DNA of 64,000 nucleotides, from positions 9,376,616 to 9,440,615 of the forward strand of contig NC_049986.1 in assembly GCF_000003815.2 (NCBI RefSeq), read 5' to 3'. Source of the DNA: Branchiostoma floridae (taxonomy: Eukaryota; Chordata; Leptocardii; Amphioxiformes; Branchiostomatidae). The position numbers and the translations under genes are program-made. A model generated the notes under the pieces. The model saw only the letters and a list, made by a program, of their open reading frames with translations. It searched no databases and was not told where the DNA came from. Below are positions 35,737 to 47,205 of the stretch, one piece after another (the stretch's first letter is position 1; each line of letters begins with the position of its first letter).

Positions 35737-38700
35737 TTATTCAGCGGCCCAGAGTTTATACGTGCGGTCGTACGACGAAGTAGCGATGAACTTGCTGTCG
35801 GGAGAGACGTCGACAGCCATCAGCTTCCCTTCATGTCCTGCAAGGGTCTTCAGAGGCGACCAACCAGGATGGGCCCAGACCTGGTGCAGTAGCCAATCAC
35901 AGCACAGTTAGAAAATATTCAATTATCAACAGCCAATCACAGCACAGTTTAGGATAATTGACTTAATCATCCTTCTACATTGTATTTGCTGTAGGAAGTC
36001 TACATAACTAATGAGAGGGAGATTGAAAGCATTATGGAAACTGGGAAGAAAAATATGAGCTACCAAGAAACTGACCATTTAAAAATTACCATTTTCCTCA
36101 GAAAGCCTGTAGCTACAATGATTACTGTACAATGTAATAACTTACCTTTGCTGTGCAGTCAAAAGAAGCTGTGACCAGATACTGTCCTTCTGAGCCTAGG
36201 TAAGATACATCACACAATATACAAATAACATTATTACCTGGAAAGTTTGATACTTTGGAAGAGATATTTTACAATAAGCACATTTTGCTACCACCACAGA
36301 AGCATATTCTTTTTTTTCCCACATCTCAGGAGTAAGCTCCATGCTAAAAGCTTCTTTCCTGGTCTGAAGTCTACATGATACAAGCTTCCTTATGGTTGCT
36401 TTCCTGATGGGTATAGCCTAAATGTTTTCAAGGCAACCCCAAAATACTTGGTGGCTCACAGTAGGTTTAGTTGTGAGGTGAGCTTAAGTGGATAATAAAA
36501 AGTCAATTAAAGCCTTAAGTTTCTATTTCTTATGCTCCATACAATTCTTAAATGAGATGTTTCGAGCACATTAACGGGGAAGGGCTAGCAACCCCATCCA
36601 TGTACACACATTGAAGAAAACTTTACAACGAGTAGCCTCCTTTGCAGACTTCTAGCAGCACTATCTTTTCATGAGACGGCTGATTCGTGATTTTTAACAT
36701 TGGCTAAGGTTCTCAAATGTCTGGAGAGGGACATAACGTGTTGCTAGAAGTCTGCAAATGACGCTAGAATATATCAAATAATTGGATTATTTTTGACGAT
36801 CCAAACTAGGTGTAGTATCTGGGTTAGTCCCCTACCTTGATACTTGAGTCCTGAGACCAGGTTGGTGTGCCCAGGTATGGTGTACACACACTTCCTCTGT
36901 CTCACATCCCAAACTTTAGCTGTGTTATCTGCACTTCCTGTGGCCACATGGTACCTACATGTACAAAACAAACATGGGGGTTTCCATTAACCTCCAGGCT
37001 GCTAAGGTAGCCATTTAGCATCAGACTCGTGTATTGGTTATGGGTTAGGCAGAGGGAAAGGGTTAAGTTTACACTGCTGTATGCTTCATATTTTAATGGC
37101 TACTAAAGAGTGTAGTAGATTTCTGAATGCTTCATTTTTCTGTACAGTCACCTACAATGCAACTAAAGTGTGTAAATGTAGTACGTAACAGTAAACAGAA
37201 CAAGTATAAAGTGGGCCTAAGAGTTCAATTGCTACAAAATACATTTTGTAGTAACTTTGTATTTGGAGAGTTATTTCTTCCAACAGATGCAGTTCCATCA
37301 TGACTCTACGTCTTGACAAATCTTGATACATATTGACTATCTTCTTGATATATATTGACAATACATGTATGTTGAATATCTTATATGTTAAGTTAACAAG
37401 TTGTTAAGTTGTACATGTGTGTTTAATTCTGTAACTTTTTAACAAAAGAACATGAGAGGGGAATGTTACAATACTGTAGTTTAATTTTTGGCAACACCTC
37501 AGGAACGGAGGTATCAGATATGTTGTTTCTGCTATGACTGCTACCTACCCATCAGGTGAGAATGTGATAGCGAACAGCTCCTTCAGGTGACCCTCCAGGA
37601 ACATGACACACCTGCCTGTCCGCAGGTCCCACACACGGCCAAACGCATCCAGGCCACTGGAACGGCAAGGAAAGCAGGTTACTAGTACAGAGGGAAAGAT
37701 CTCATGTGCCCGACCCTGTAAGAAATGCGGTTTTCCACAGAGCTATTCCGGAAACCTGGCTAAAATCAATTCCATATAAATCCAGACGGGTCCAACATAG
37801 TGCGACATGACTGGTCTAGCCTGGGTCACGTGTCCATACCTCTCAACAATTTTCGCTGACAACAACAAAGGAATAATCTTGATCTCCTCAACATACACAG
37901 TCCCAATCAAGGCTGCTAATGGGCTGCCCTTAAGTCTTCACATCTACATGCAAACATGTCTATCCCCTGCTTGATGGGGAACAACAGACAATAAACTTGA
38001 TAGTACATGTAAGTGTTAGTGTGTTGGGCTTACCATGTAGCGCACAGTGAGCCGTCACACTGGAATGAGATGTCGTACACCTCCTTACTGTGGCCCTCCT
38101 GATGTAGGACCTCCTCCTGGGCCTCCAGGTCCCACAGTCTCCAGGACTTGTCATAACTACAACATTACAACATACAAAACATCAAGCAGATGTCCCACAG
38201 TCTCCAGGACTTGTCATAACTACAACATTACAACATACAAAACATCAAGCAGATGTCCCACAGTCTCCAGGACTTGTCATAACTACAACATCACATTCAA
38301 AATGTCACACGGATGTCACACCAGGTTTCTCACCAGGGCAGTTGAGAGTAGAGGGTCCCTACACTGTGGTTTTTATCCCCTACATGATTTCGAAGGTCGT
38401 TTCGCGCAAACTGTCGCGTATATCGTGAGCGCTGCTGTATGCTGTGATTTGGGCCCCCACAACATTCATGGATGCATTTGAACAGTAAAGCAAGGGAAAA
38501 ACATAAAATGTCTGTGTCCCATCCAAAATCCAACAGTGAATACTATGAGTCAATACAAGTGGTACCCAACCCAACTCAAAGTGTGCATCTTGTACCAAGC
38601 ACAAAGTTTGATAGGGGCATCATCATGCTTTTCTTTGGATGTGTGCACCTATAAGTGATTCACAGGAATACTGCACAAGGTACTTCCCCCCAAACACAAT

Positions 38701-41110
38701 CAAACCTATGTGGTATAATTTTGATGCGAGTCCTACTCCATAAAAACTCACCATGTTGTCCCCAGGAACCTGCCGGATGGATGGTACGCTACTCTGGCGA
38801 CCCTGGCCTCGTGGCCCTCGATGTTCGCAACTGGTTCATCGCTAGAAAATGATTAAAAACACTCATTCATGAACTTCAGACTCAGGTCAGAACTGGTACT
38901 ACCTGGTAGTAGTTAATCTGAGACAAAGGACAGTGAGTCCAGGTTGTGGAAAAAGCTACAAGGAGGTGAATGTATACTTAGTGCAATGTGAGGCAGTCAA
39001 AAGTGCCCTGACGGTCATCAAATCGTAGGTGGCAATAAAACAATAGTTGTATAAAACAAAGTGTCAGACAGACAGTCATGAAATTGTAGGTGGCAATAAA
39101 ACAATAGTTGTATAAAACAAAGTGTCAGACAGACAGTCATGAAATTGTAGGTGGCAATAAAACAATAGTTGTATAAAACAAAGTGTCAGACAGACAGTCA
39201 TCAAATTGTAGGTGGCAATAAAACAATAGTTGTATAAAACAAAGTGTCAGACAGACGGTCATCAAATTGTAGGTGGCAATAAAACAATATTTATATAAAA
39301 CAAAGAGTCTCTTTATTCTTTCAACTGTTGTTTTTAACAGCGTTTCGACCTTGTACAGACCTTTCCAGAGACCAAAGTTTTACAACACCGTCAGCACTAC
39401 AGGAAGCCATACAGCAGGCGGAATCCTCCAGGGTTAGGGTGGCCTGGGGGTGGAACACTACACACCCAACATTCTGGTTGTGTCCTAGAAAATAAGCACA
39501 GAATATTGTACTAAACTCATGTAATGACCAAGCTAGTAGAGTGGTCGCCTTGCATTTGGCAGGTCGTGAATTTGATCCCCAGCCGAGTCATATCAAAGAT
39601 TCATATCAAAGCATTTTCAGGGGTTCTATCTGGCATTTGACTTCGTGTGTATAGTACATTGTATAACGGGTTACGAAGAATTTCTTGGTAACGCTTAACG
39701 GTGAATTCAGGATAACAAATAATGATTAACGTTGACTTAAAACGACCAATAACGCTTCACGAAGAATATACCGATAACGATTAACATTGAATTAGAGCGG
39801 GTCGGTAAGGATTAACGGTGAATTAAAATGGCTCGTAACGCGTAACGGAAAAAGGCATGCAGACCCTCCTGTATATGCAAAACCTGATGTAAAAATAATT
39901 TTAACTTAACATTAGGCCACACCGATTTAATTTCTTGGTTCACGGATTCGCTCGCTCCTATTTTTGGGGAAAAAAAATAAAAATAAAAATTACCACTCAG
40001 CAAATTTTCACCATTAATGAAACCATTCACCAACTTTCTGGTGTAGCAAATTGGCCTTTATATTATAAGCTCCTTAAAGTGTGGGTACAGGTGCTGTTAC
40101 TGTACAAAAATAGTGTTTTTGTACTTTTTTCAAGCTGAAAACTTTTTTTTCTTTATGTTTTGGATTAGCCGTTACCTTTACCCCAACCATTTTACAATTT
40201 TTTTTTTTATTTTTATTTCGCCCTCTCGCTCCATATTTTTTATGAAAAAATCCGTGAACCAAGAAATTAAATTGGTGTGGCCTTATACAAATGTCTCAAA
40301 GAACTGTCTTTTCTGCTTGAGTGTAGTCTTCGAAAAACACACCGTACAAAATATTCAAGACTTGTGCTACTAATACTACTTCTAGCTCATGTACTACTAG
40401 TATTTGCAGGTTGAAACTCTGTTAGCTTTGCCAAGCTTCTTGGACACTGTTTTTGGCAACACCCAAGGGAAGGAGCAAACTAGTTGCTGTTGAGCAATGA
40501 TAGCAGGTAATTGCTTTCAATAGTGTGCAGTCTCACCAATGTGAACCTGCTGAACAGAGCTACTTGGAAGTTGGACGGTGTGGAGACAAGCCGACTGCTA
40601 CCTACCCTTGTCAGGGATCCATGTTCTGGATGCTACTATATATATATATATATTATATAGATCTAAATGTACAACTGGACTATCTTACCTCGTAATGTTC
40701 TGACCAGCTTACAGTCCGGCACTGACCACAACTTGCACAGGCCTGACCTAATGAAACAACAAGGTACACATTTATAATGCTGTCATAATGCAGTAATTTG
40801 TACATATTGCATTACCAGGTAATCCTCTTGATGGTGGAAACATCAGGTTTGTATTGAAGAGTGCAAGCTGATTTATTTGGTCAACTCACACCGGGAGGGA
40901 CCCCCAATCTTTTTGATAATTGTGCTGTATTTTTCTTTTTGTTCAAAAGTTGTTCTAACTCTTATAAGTCACTGTTCAAGAAGTTCCAATATATATGTAC
41001 ATTTGTATTTCTTACCATGATGATGTTGCTAGAAGTTTGGAGTTTGGGCTGAACTGACAGAAGGAGATAGGTCGACTGTCTCCTATCTGACTGCCATAGT
41101 TGGTCAGGGC
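35737..41110 (-). CDS. PRPF4: PRPF4 WD40 propeller exons
   Basis: Nine exons encode successive WD blades. The order is [20 protein letters not shown] (41016-41110), [11 protein letters not shown] (40689-40747), [13 protein letters not shown] to KLWSLE (39361-39484), [19 protein letters not shown] (38752-38841), [14 protein letters not shown] (38034-38156), [12 protein letters not shown] (37549-37656), [15 protein letters not shown] (36836-36954), then 36146-36195 and VWAHPGW to KLWAAE (35737-35880). The GH/WD dipeptide pattern is intact, so the copy looks functional. Confidence 0.94.
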
Positions 41111-44100
41111 CTGGATATGGAGGAAACACAAAAATGTGAACTGAACAACCAAATCAACATTACTGACTGGAGAAAGGTGACATTGTTACAAGTCTGAAAT
41201 TGTTACTGCGTGGGCCAACTACTCTTTCTTTGCATTGTTCGTAACACACCAGCTTTTCATACATGTGACTGTGTCAAGCTTATGCATTTTTTTGAGCTTC
41301 TTGCAAAAGTATCAGCTTAAACCGGTAGCATGAATGCCGGGTATACAACACAGCCTGATTTCAACTCGCTGCTTCTACAAGTTCTAGTCCAGAAGCAGGG
41401 CTGCTAACCACTGGACTATGCACGCTTCCTAACGTAAAAAATGCTTCTACTCACTCTGAGTTGCCTGTGCAGTTCTTGCATCCGGGCGTTTTTCTGGGCA
41501 GCTGGGATTTCCTTAGCTTCACGAGCTTTCTCCAGCCTCTTCTTAGCTCTGAGGCAGGCATCAAGAAAAGTGTCAGTGTCAAATCTACTATCCTTTGGAA
41601 TTTCAAATACAGTCTTCCTTGCAAAAACATTGCAAGGAGATTTACCATTTTACCATTATATAGTACGCATAGAATTTTTTACATGTACAATTAAATGATT
41701 TTGCAGAACAAGGCCTACAAAATGAAGGTATAAACATGATAGAATTACAATTATCTTTTTAGGCTACTGTAAAATACAGCTAATTTTGTGGCGCAGTGAA
41801 AATTAACTGTTTGGGTACCGTTTGGGTTTCAAATTATATTATAATATAGGGTTAATGACCCCCACTCAGATCTATACGTTGGCATTGTCGGCTCCTATAA
41901 CCACCGAATGAATGACCAATATTTCAAGCTTTACAGTACATAAATTGTAAGTCTGGGAAGATATGTGTATAGAGTAACCAGGGCTGTCTCTAGGACCCGT
42001 CCTTCCGTCCAAAGATAGAAATTTGCTTGTTGGGACAGAAAAGAATTTTACTCAGTACGACCCAAAATTCAATACTTCATGACACAAAATTGATGAAAAT
42101 GTATTTTCCTCGGCTTGAAATGACAAATTAAAAACATGAGCTCCCAAACAATGTGTGGGATGGAAAAAATTAACGCTGGAGACAGCCCTGAGAGTGACAC
42201 ATTATTTCCTAAAGAAGAATTGTTTGTTTGTTTGCTTGTTTGAACCTTTGTTTATTCATGAAAGCTCAAACTGGCCTGCAGGCTGCTTTTCATTGAGGTC
42301 ATGAGGGAAGAGGCAAGGGTCAGACAACGTATGTAAAAGAGATACAGTTTACGTCATTAAAAGTCGTAAAAGAGTCTACCTACCTTGGTATGGAGTAGCC
42401 AGCTATGAACATCCTGGCTTCTTTCAGACTCTGTGGTCCCTCATGGTACCAGGTAGTGTCGTTGTACTGTGGACAAGGAATTCACTTTTACTCACCACTT
42501 CAACAAACATCATAAACAAGGATGCCTAAAGGGGGTACCTCACTGAAGCTGTCATACATTGGTGGCATTGTTCAGTGAGATACCCGCTTAAGACAAGTCG
42601 TGAATCTGACAGGGTACTCAATGAATTTTTTTTAATGCTTTTTGTCTTTTGTCTTTTTAGTCACACTGTACGTTTTGCATGATACTACTGTTATAAAGTC
42701 AAGGATAGCACAAATTCAAGTTAGGATGCAATACCGCCTGCAGTGGTTGCCAACATACCACAGTTCAGTGAGATACCCGCTTAAGACAAGTCGTGAATTT
42801 TATCAAATATGAACCAGTTTTATGAAGACTAAAATGCATTTCTGAAACAGATGCATCTGAGCTAAACTGCTGCCAGGATTACATGACAAAAGGTATACAT
42901 GTAGTACAGGCAGGATATTTAAGATGGTGTCATTGAAAAAATTTAAGGGGCAATGAGCCGAAATGAAGCAATTAATTGTAAATGCATAAGCTCTGGAAAG
43001 CCCCAAAACTGTTGGAACTGCACAAATTTTGAACAGAAATTAGAAGAATGTTTTCCTAAATGTAAACTTTATCAATTACTTTCACTTACTTCTTTCTTTT
43101 CTTCCTTTTTCTCCTCGGCCGAGTCCTTCTTGAGTTTGTCTTCTCCGATTTTGGCGAGGATCTGACGTAGACGTTCTCTCCTGTCTGCCGGACCCTCTCC
43201 AAACAAACCTACAAATCATGCATAATGGTAAACAAAAACTGCATTTGTTTTCAACAAAATGAAGTAAATGTGAAATAGAACAATGACCAGCAAAAAAGTA
43301 CTGGAAAACAGGGAAGGACATAAACAGATGTTATTTTTGAAATCTCTTGCAAAACAATTGCTTTTACCTTCTTCCTTTTCATCTAGTAAGTCAGATACAT
43401 GTGCCAACTTTTATTGCCCATTTTTACGACTAATTAAACAGCCATTTTTCCATTATTGGCTTCTAGATAGCTACCATCATTCAGCACATGCAAATCAGCG
43501 CACAGTGACTAAAATAAAACCATAGTGATCATGTCAAGATTTACAGCAACCTGTGCCCACTCACATATTGGCTCTCCAAGCTGTCTCAGTTGTGCTTTCA
43601 CTTCTGAGTCGTCGGTGGACACATGGATTTGTCTGGCCTGTGGAAGAAAAAAAATATTTCAGCACAAAACTACACATTAAACTATACAATATAGAGTCGA
43701 TTCCATATTACCGAGAGGGTGTTTCTTGCCTTTTGTTCTAACATTTTGGAAATCTTTGTAACAATCTAACTGTGATAAGTAACTCTTTAGAACTATTTAT
43801 AACATCTATGTGACGTTCTAAATATTTCTATAGTATTCAAACATTTCTAACATCAAATAGATTATTTCTGTTTGTTTCTAAACTGTTCCAACATAGATGC
43901 ATCATTTGTGATCACATGTTCGAACATGGAAACAATATGATGAAACTAGGTCAGTGGGCTGGGAAGAGGGCAATTCACACATCCCTGCCAAGTGCAGGAA
44001 ATTATGTCTGTCTGCTACCTTCTCACAAAAGACTCACCAGTGTATACTAATAAGTAACTAAAGAAAATCTAAAGATACAAGAGCCAAACAAAGGACCAAG

Positions 44101-45571
44101 CTTAGCAGATTTGTTTATGGGGTCAATAAAAGTTTTTATGGAGGGAAAAAATGACACAAAATGTTGGAACATGTTGGAACAATAACAAAAACACATAGTT
44201 GTTTGAAAATTGTTCTAAATAAAGAGATAATTATATCATTACTTTCTCAAATGTTCCAACAAATATAAAAAGGTTCAAACATGTTTAAACTTTCATTTTG
44301 AAATGTTTGAACAATTTTTAACTTTAGTGACTGAAATGTTCTTTTACTCAAAATAGTTCAAACTTATTACAAATATTATTTCAAAACCATCTCGGTGACT
44401 TGGAATTGACTCTACTACAATCTCATGTCTTGAATCTATAGCATAGACATATGTGTCAGTGTACTGATGCTGCTTGTCGTAGATTGTGAGATAACTAAGT
44501 TACATTCTACGTTCATGTCTCACCCTTTTTCTTCTTTCAAATTCCTCCAAGACTTCCTTCTGTCTCTCACTCTGATGCTCTTCCAGGTCAAAGGTCTCTC
44601 CTAAAAGAAAGAAAAGAAACCGTCATGATTTGAAGTTCTTTACTTTATTATGTAAAACAAGTAGTAACAGACCTCGTAAATTTAACTGGTAATTATACCA
44701 GTGAATAATTACAAGCTGCTTTTTGGCACTTTTCAGCGTAAACTCTGCATGGCCCCATCGGACACTATTCCACCACCTGGCTATAATTGGGCATGGCTGG
44801 GCCCCCTAAACCGGCACTGGTGTAAATCTGACCATACTGTATCATCAATTTCTTAGAAATTGGCCTTGCCATATCTCACTAGCAAAAGAAATACTGTAAA
44901 TGCATTTAAGTTCGTAGGGATTTAATTTTGCGGTAGCAGGAAAAAGGACTTTTCGCGGTGGTTTTAAGTTCACGGTAGCACCATGCACTGTAGTCTCTTA
45001 CTGCCATGGAAAAATGTTTGCAACGGTTCAAGTTCGCGGTGAAGTGGCCACTGCAAAAACCGCAAGCATTGAACCACCAAGTTTCTGTATTTACAGTGCC
45101 TACTTCTATGCTTATTGTATAAATTATAATTCAACATTCCTTATACATTAAAACCATAAAAACTTTTGGTCCCCTGGGTAAAGTTATGACTCTTACTTAC
45201 TTACTGTTGTGAAACCGTCATCTTGTTTTCGTGTTTCAAATGTGTCCTTTTCAAAGTGATGTTTATGCAAAATAAAGATGATGTTGTACAAAATATCAAG
45301 TAATACTTAGTTGTACATTTTTGTTCAGGTTTGTCTTGAATGAAAATAATTATGCATAATACTAGATGTAATGATATTGTCCTAAACACTTCTATCTACC
45401 TTCTGATATGTTGATGTTTCCTGAAAGTATCCCAGCCTGCACTGCATCAGACCCCAGTGACCCTTGACCCTCCTGCTTAGCCAGTCGTTGTCTCTCTACT
45501 TCCTCCAGACTGCCAAAGTGCACAATTTTTGCCTTCTTGGATGGCAGCTGAACATCCTCGTCGTCAGACAT
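35737..45571 (-). CDS. PRPF4: U4/U6 small nuclear ribonucleoprotein Prp4 (complete)
   Basis: WD40 scaffold of the U4/U6 di-snRNP and U4/U6.U5 tri-snRNP, needed for spliceosome activation in the nucleus. Fifteen exons on the minus strand: 45400-45571, 44524-44600, 43565-43637, 43090-43208, 42384-42466, 41455-41548, 41016-41110, 40689-40747, 39361-39484, 38752-38841, 38034-38156, 37549-37656, 36836-36954, 36146-36195, 35737-35880. They total 1530 nt, giving 509 residues; the human protein is slightly longer. The start is [20 protein letters not shown]. The PRP4-type N-terminal motif follows ([18 protein letters not shown], then [14 protein letters not shown]), and a WD40 propeller ends in KLWAAE. 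A pyrimidine-rich AG lies 12 nt before the ATG, so an upstream non-coding exon is likely. The gene faces CDC26 head-to-head. Confidence 0.95.
35889..35950. repeat. Direct repeat beside the last PRPF4 intron-exon border
   Basis: AGCCAATCACAGCACAGTT occurs twice, about 42 bp apart, just upstream (minus strand sense) of the acceptor of the last PRPF4 exon. Confidence 0.7.
38129..38285. repeat. 63-bp minisatellite, about 2.4 copies, duplicating an exon start and its splice acceptor
   Basis: Copies of CCCACAGTCTCCAGGACTTG start at 38131, 38194 and 38257. Each includes the first ~26 nt of the PRPF4 exon 38034-38156 and its acceptor. In-frame reading from the distal acceptors meets TAA, so only the proximal one gives full-length protein. 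The repeat also generates a spurious plus-strand ORF. Confidence 0.93.
39010..39305. repeat. 61-bp minisatellite, about five copies, in a PRPF4 intron
   Basis: GGTGGCAATAAAAC recurs at 39028, 39089, 39150, 39211 and 39272, exactly 61 bp apart. Copies are nearly identical except for the last. Confidence 0.95.
39526..39590 (+). repeat. tRNA-derived SINE head in a PRPF4 intron
   Basis: 65 nt with an A-box-like CTAGTAGAGTGG, an anticodon-stem-like CGCCTTGCATTTGGC and a B-box-like TCGTGAATTTGATCCCC. It lacks a well-paired acceptor stem, so it is a SINE head rather than a tRNA gene. Confidence 0.5.
39664..39866 (+). repeat. Higher-order repeat of 25/31/30-bp subunits ending in a GCATGCAGACCCTC flank
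   Basis: TAACG-like subunit starts lie at 39664, 39689, 39720, 39750, 39775, 39806 and 39836, giving spacings 25, 31, 30, 25, 31, 30. This makes two 86-bp higher-order copies. It ends with GGAAAAAGGCATGCAGACCC. A related inverted copy is at 58937-59180. Confidence 0.75.
39915..40282. mobile_element. Non-autonomous PIF/Harbinger-like MITE
   Basis: A 368-bp element with terminal inverted repeats of about 34 bp starting GGCCACACC and differing at about one position. It is flanked by TTA on both sides (39912-39914 and 40283-40285), the TWA-type duplication typical of PIF/Harbinger elements. The A/T-rich interior has no transposase. It lies in a PRPF4 intron. Confidence 0.8.
41352..41425 (-). repeat. 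tRNA-derived SINE head, minus strand
   Basis: On the minus strand, an A-box-like TAGTCCAGTGGTTAGC is followed by a B-box-like GAGTTGAAATCAGG. It lies in a PRPF4 intron. Confidence 0.45.
41979..42190. mobile_element. Non-autonomous hAT-like MITE
   Basis: A 212-bp element with inverted ends CAGGGCTGTCTC and GAGACAGCCCTG. The 8-bp flanks AGAGTAAC (left) and AGAGTGAC (right) fit a hAT-type duplication with one change. It lies in a PRPF4 intron. Confidence 0.75.
42568..42802. repeat. Spaced direct repeat in a PRPF4 intron
   Basis: A segment of about 35 bp beginning TTCAGTGAGATACCCGCTTA occurs at about 42568 and again at about 42763. Confidence 0.8.
44893..45097. mobile_element. MITE-like element with ACTGTAAAT ends
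   Basis: A 205-bp segment with inverted ends ACTGTAAATGCA and TGTATTTACAGT, and internal repeats of TTCGCGGTG / TTAAGTTCGCGG type. No clear target duplication is seen. It lies in the first PRPF4 coding intron. Confidence 0.5.
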
Positions 45572-45677
45572 CTTAGCCTATGTCTTGAAGAAGAAAAAAA
45601 CATTCTTAAAATCATGATAATACACATACCTTCTTAGTTATAATGTTCATACAAAACATACAAAGTTAATAAGTTTG

Positions 45678-45883
45678 TTCACACTTCTGAGGATGCATGC
45701 GTGGCAACAGGAATTGTGGATAATAATAATATGTCCAAGGTGAAGACCGTTGAGATGTCTGGACATTGTAACGTAGATAAAAAAAATGGTTGAAAAGAGA
45801 ACTATTTATAACTCTGGGGCTTTCACCTTTGACATATTACCCACAATTACTGTCACTGCACAAGTGTCCTCTGAAGTGTGAAT
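45678..45883. mobile_element. MITE-like element with TTCACACTT ends
   Basis: A 206-bp segment whose ends, TTCACACTTCTGAGGA and TCCTCTGAAGTGTGAA, are near-perfect inverted repeats. An internal TTTGACATATTACCCACA also occurs in similar form at about 7828 in a CaV2 intron. Confidence 0.5.
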
Positions 45884-46194
45884 GAGTTTACTATTGACAG
45901 AGACATATCAATAGTGCTAAAAACTCCTATTGGCAGGAGTTTTGCGAAATATTCTTGATATATAAATGTTCTCTTCTGTTCTTATGTTAATGTTCATCTG
46001 CTGAGAAATCGGCAATCACTGACATGTTTTGGCTGATACAAGAAGAAGGTTTGCCAGGCCTCTATCCAGGTGATTTGTAGTAAATCACCAACTCCAGAAA
46101 GAACAACTTGCACATTGCACTCTTTTTTGAAAGGTGTGGTGAGTTCTTTAACGTGTCCAAGGTGTGGCTCTCACTAAACACGGAACCTCCATTT

Positions 46195-46382
46195 AACATC
46201 CTATCCATGGGACAGCCCTAACCGAAGCTAGGTACAGTGTACTCATTTTAACCTTGTAACCAAAGTGAGAAATGTTGTGTACGGTGCATTTCCCAAGGGC
46301 ACATGATCGGTGAAACAGCAGGATTCGAGACCTCTCGGCCTGAGCCAAACATGTACAGCTGCGCACTGCGCCACACAATCTC
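46195..46382 (-). repeat. tRNA-derived SINE, minus strand
   Basis: Minus-strand A-box-like TGTGGCGCAGTGCGCAGC and a good B box GGTCTCGAATCC (46321-46332), followed by about 110 bp of body. This is the best-preserved SINE head in the window. Confidence 0.65.
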
Positions 46383-47205
46383 ACATATTGACAGGGACAT
46401 AAAATTCTTTTGACAAGAACATCCAGTCAATAATCTCGGCCTTCTTTCAAATAATTATGCTTTACAGTAGATTTACATAACTTGATGAATTTATGATTTG
46501 CAAATCAACTTCGAACTGGACTACTTCATTTCAAATGAAATATTTCGGGGGTTTTTCCTGTTCTCAAGTCTAGCAGGTGACTAAGCCCACTCTGTAAACC
46601 ACATACTAACTTTCTGTTTATGCAGTGGACAGTGTAAGCGCAAGAAAGCTTAGCTTGGGTATCTAAAAAATATTATGGGGGAGGGGGGCATCTATACCCA
46701 TGTTTGAAGCACCAGTTTAGGTACATATGAATGGAGCCTGGAGTTATTTTCTCGATACCTTATTATCATTAACAAAGAATGATTTAATACCAACCTTTTG
46801 AAAGTGTTATCTTGATTCGAAACCCCCAGTAATGTCTCCAAAATCCCACCAAACTTCAGCAAAATCGCCGCTTCGACGATTCACACGCGTGGAATAAACC
46901 AATGTAACCTTGAGGGGTGTACACTTAACGCAAAGGAAATTATTAATTCAATCGTGAAAAAAAGAAAGATGAGCCATGCAAACAAAGTTTGAAAAAGCAT
47001 CTATTAATAGGATCTTGTATGGTCACAAATTATATCTGTATGATTATGGCTTTCATTGATATTCATATCAAGTAATATGATGACATCCCCATAGTTTGTG
47101 ATTGTATCAGCCATGTTAAAGGTGAAAGGTTATTCTGTATTTCGGCGGGAGAACGAATGACATTTTTGCACTGAGGCAAAATTTGACGATTTTTCAGCCC
47201 ACAAA

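Larger units (their letters stand above)
45572..47205. promoter_or_regulatory. Divergent intergenic region between PRPF4 and CDC26
   Basis: 1.6 kb between the two ATGs, presumably including a PRPF4 5' non-coding exon. A minus-strand donor-like AAAAG|GTTGGT at 46795 and an acceptor just before the ATG are compatible with one. The CpG-containing stretch 46860-46900 is a plausible shared promoter. A MITE-like segment (45678-45883) and a SINE (46195-46382) are inserted. Confidence 0.45.

Noticed and set aside
38047-38481. Plus-strand repetitive frame with recurring SRTCHNYN units
   Set aside because: Produced by the 63-bp minisatellite on the strand opposite PRPF4.
39526-39590. Functional tRNA gene
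   Set aside because: The acceptor and T stems pair poorly and the B box is degenerate; best read as a SINE head.
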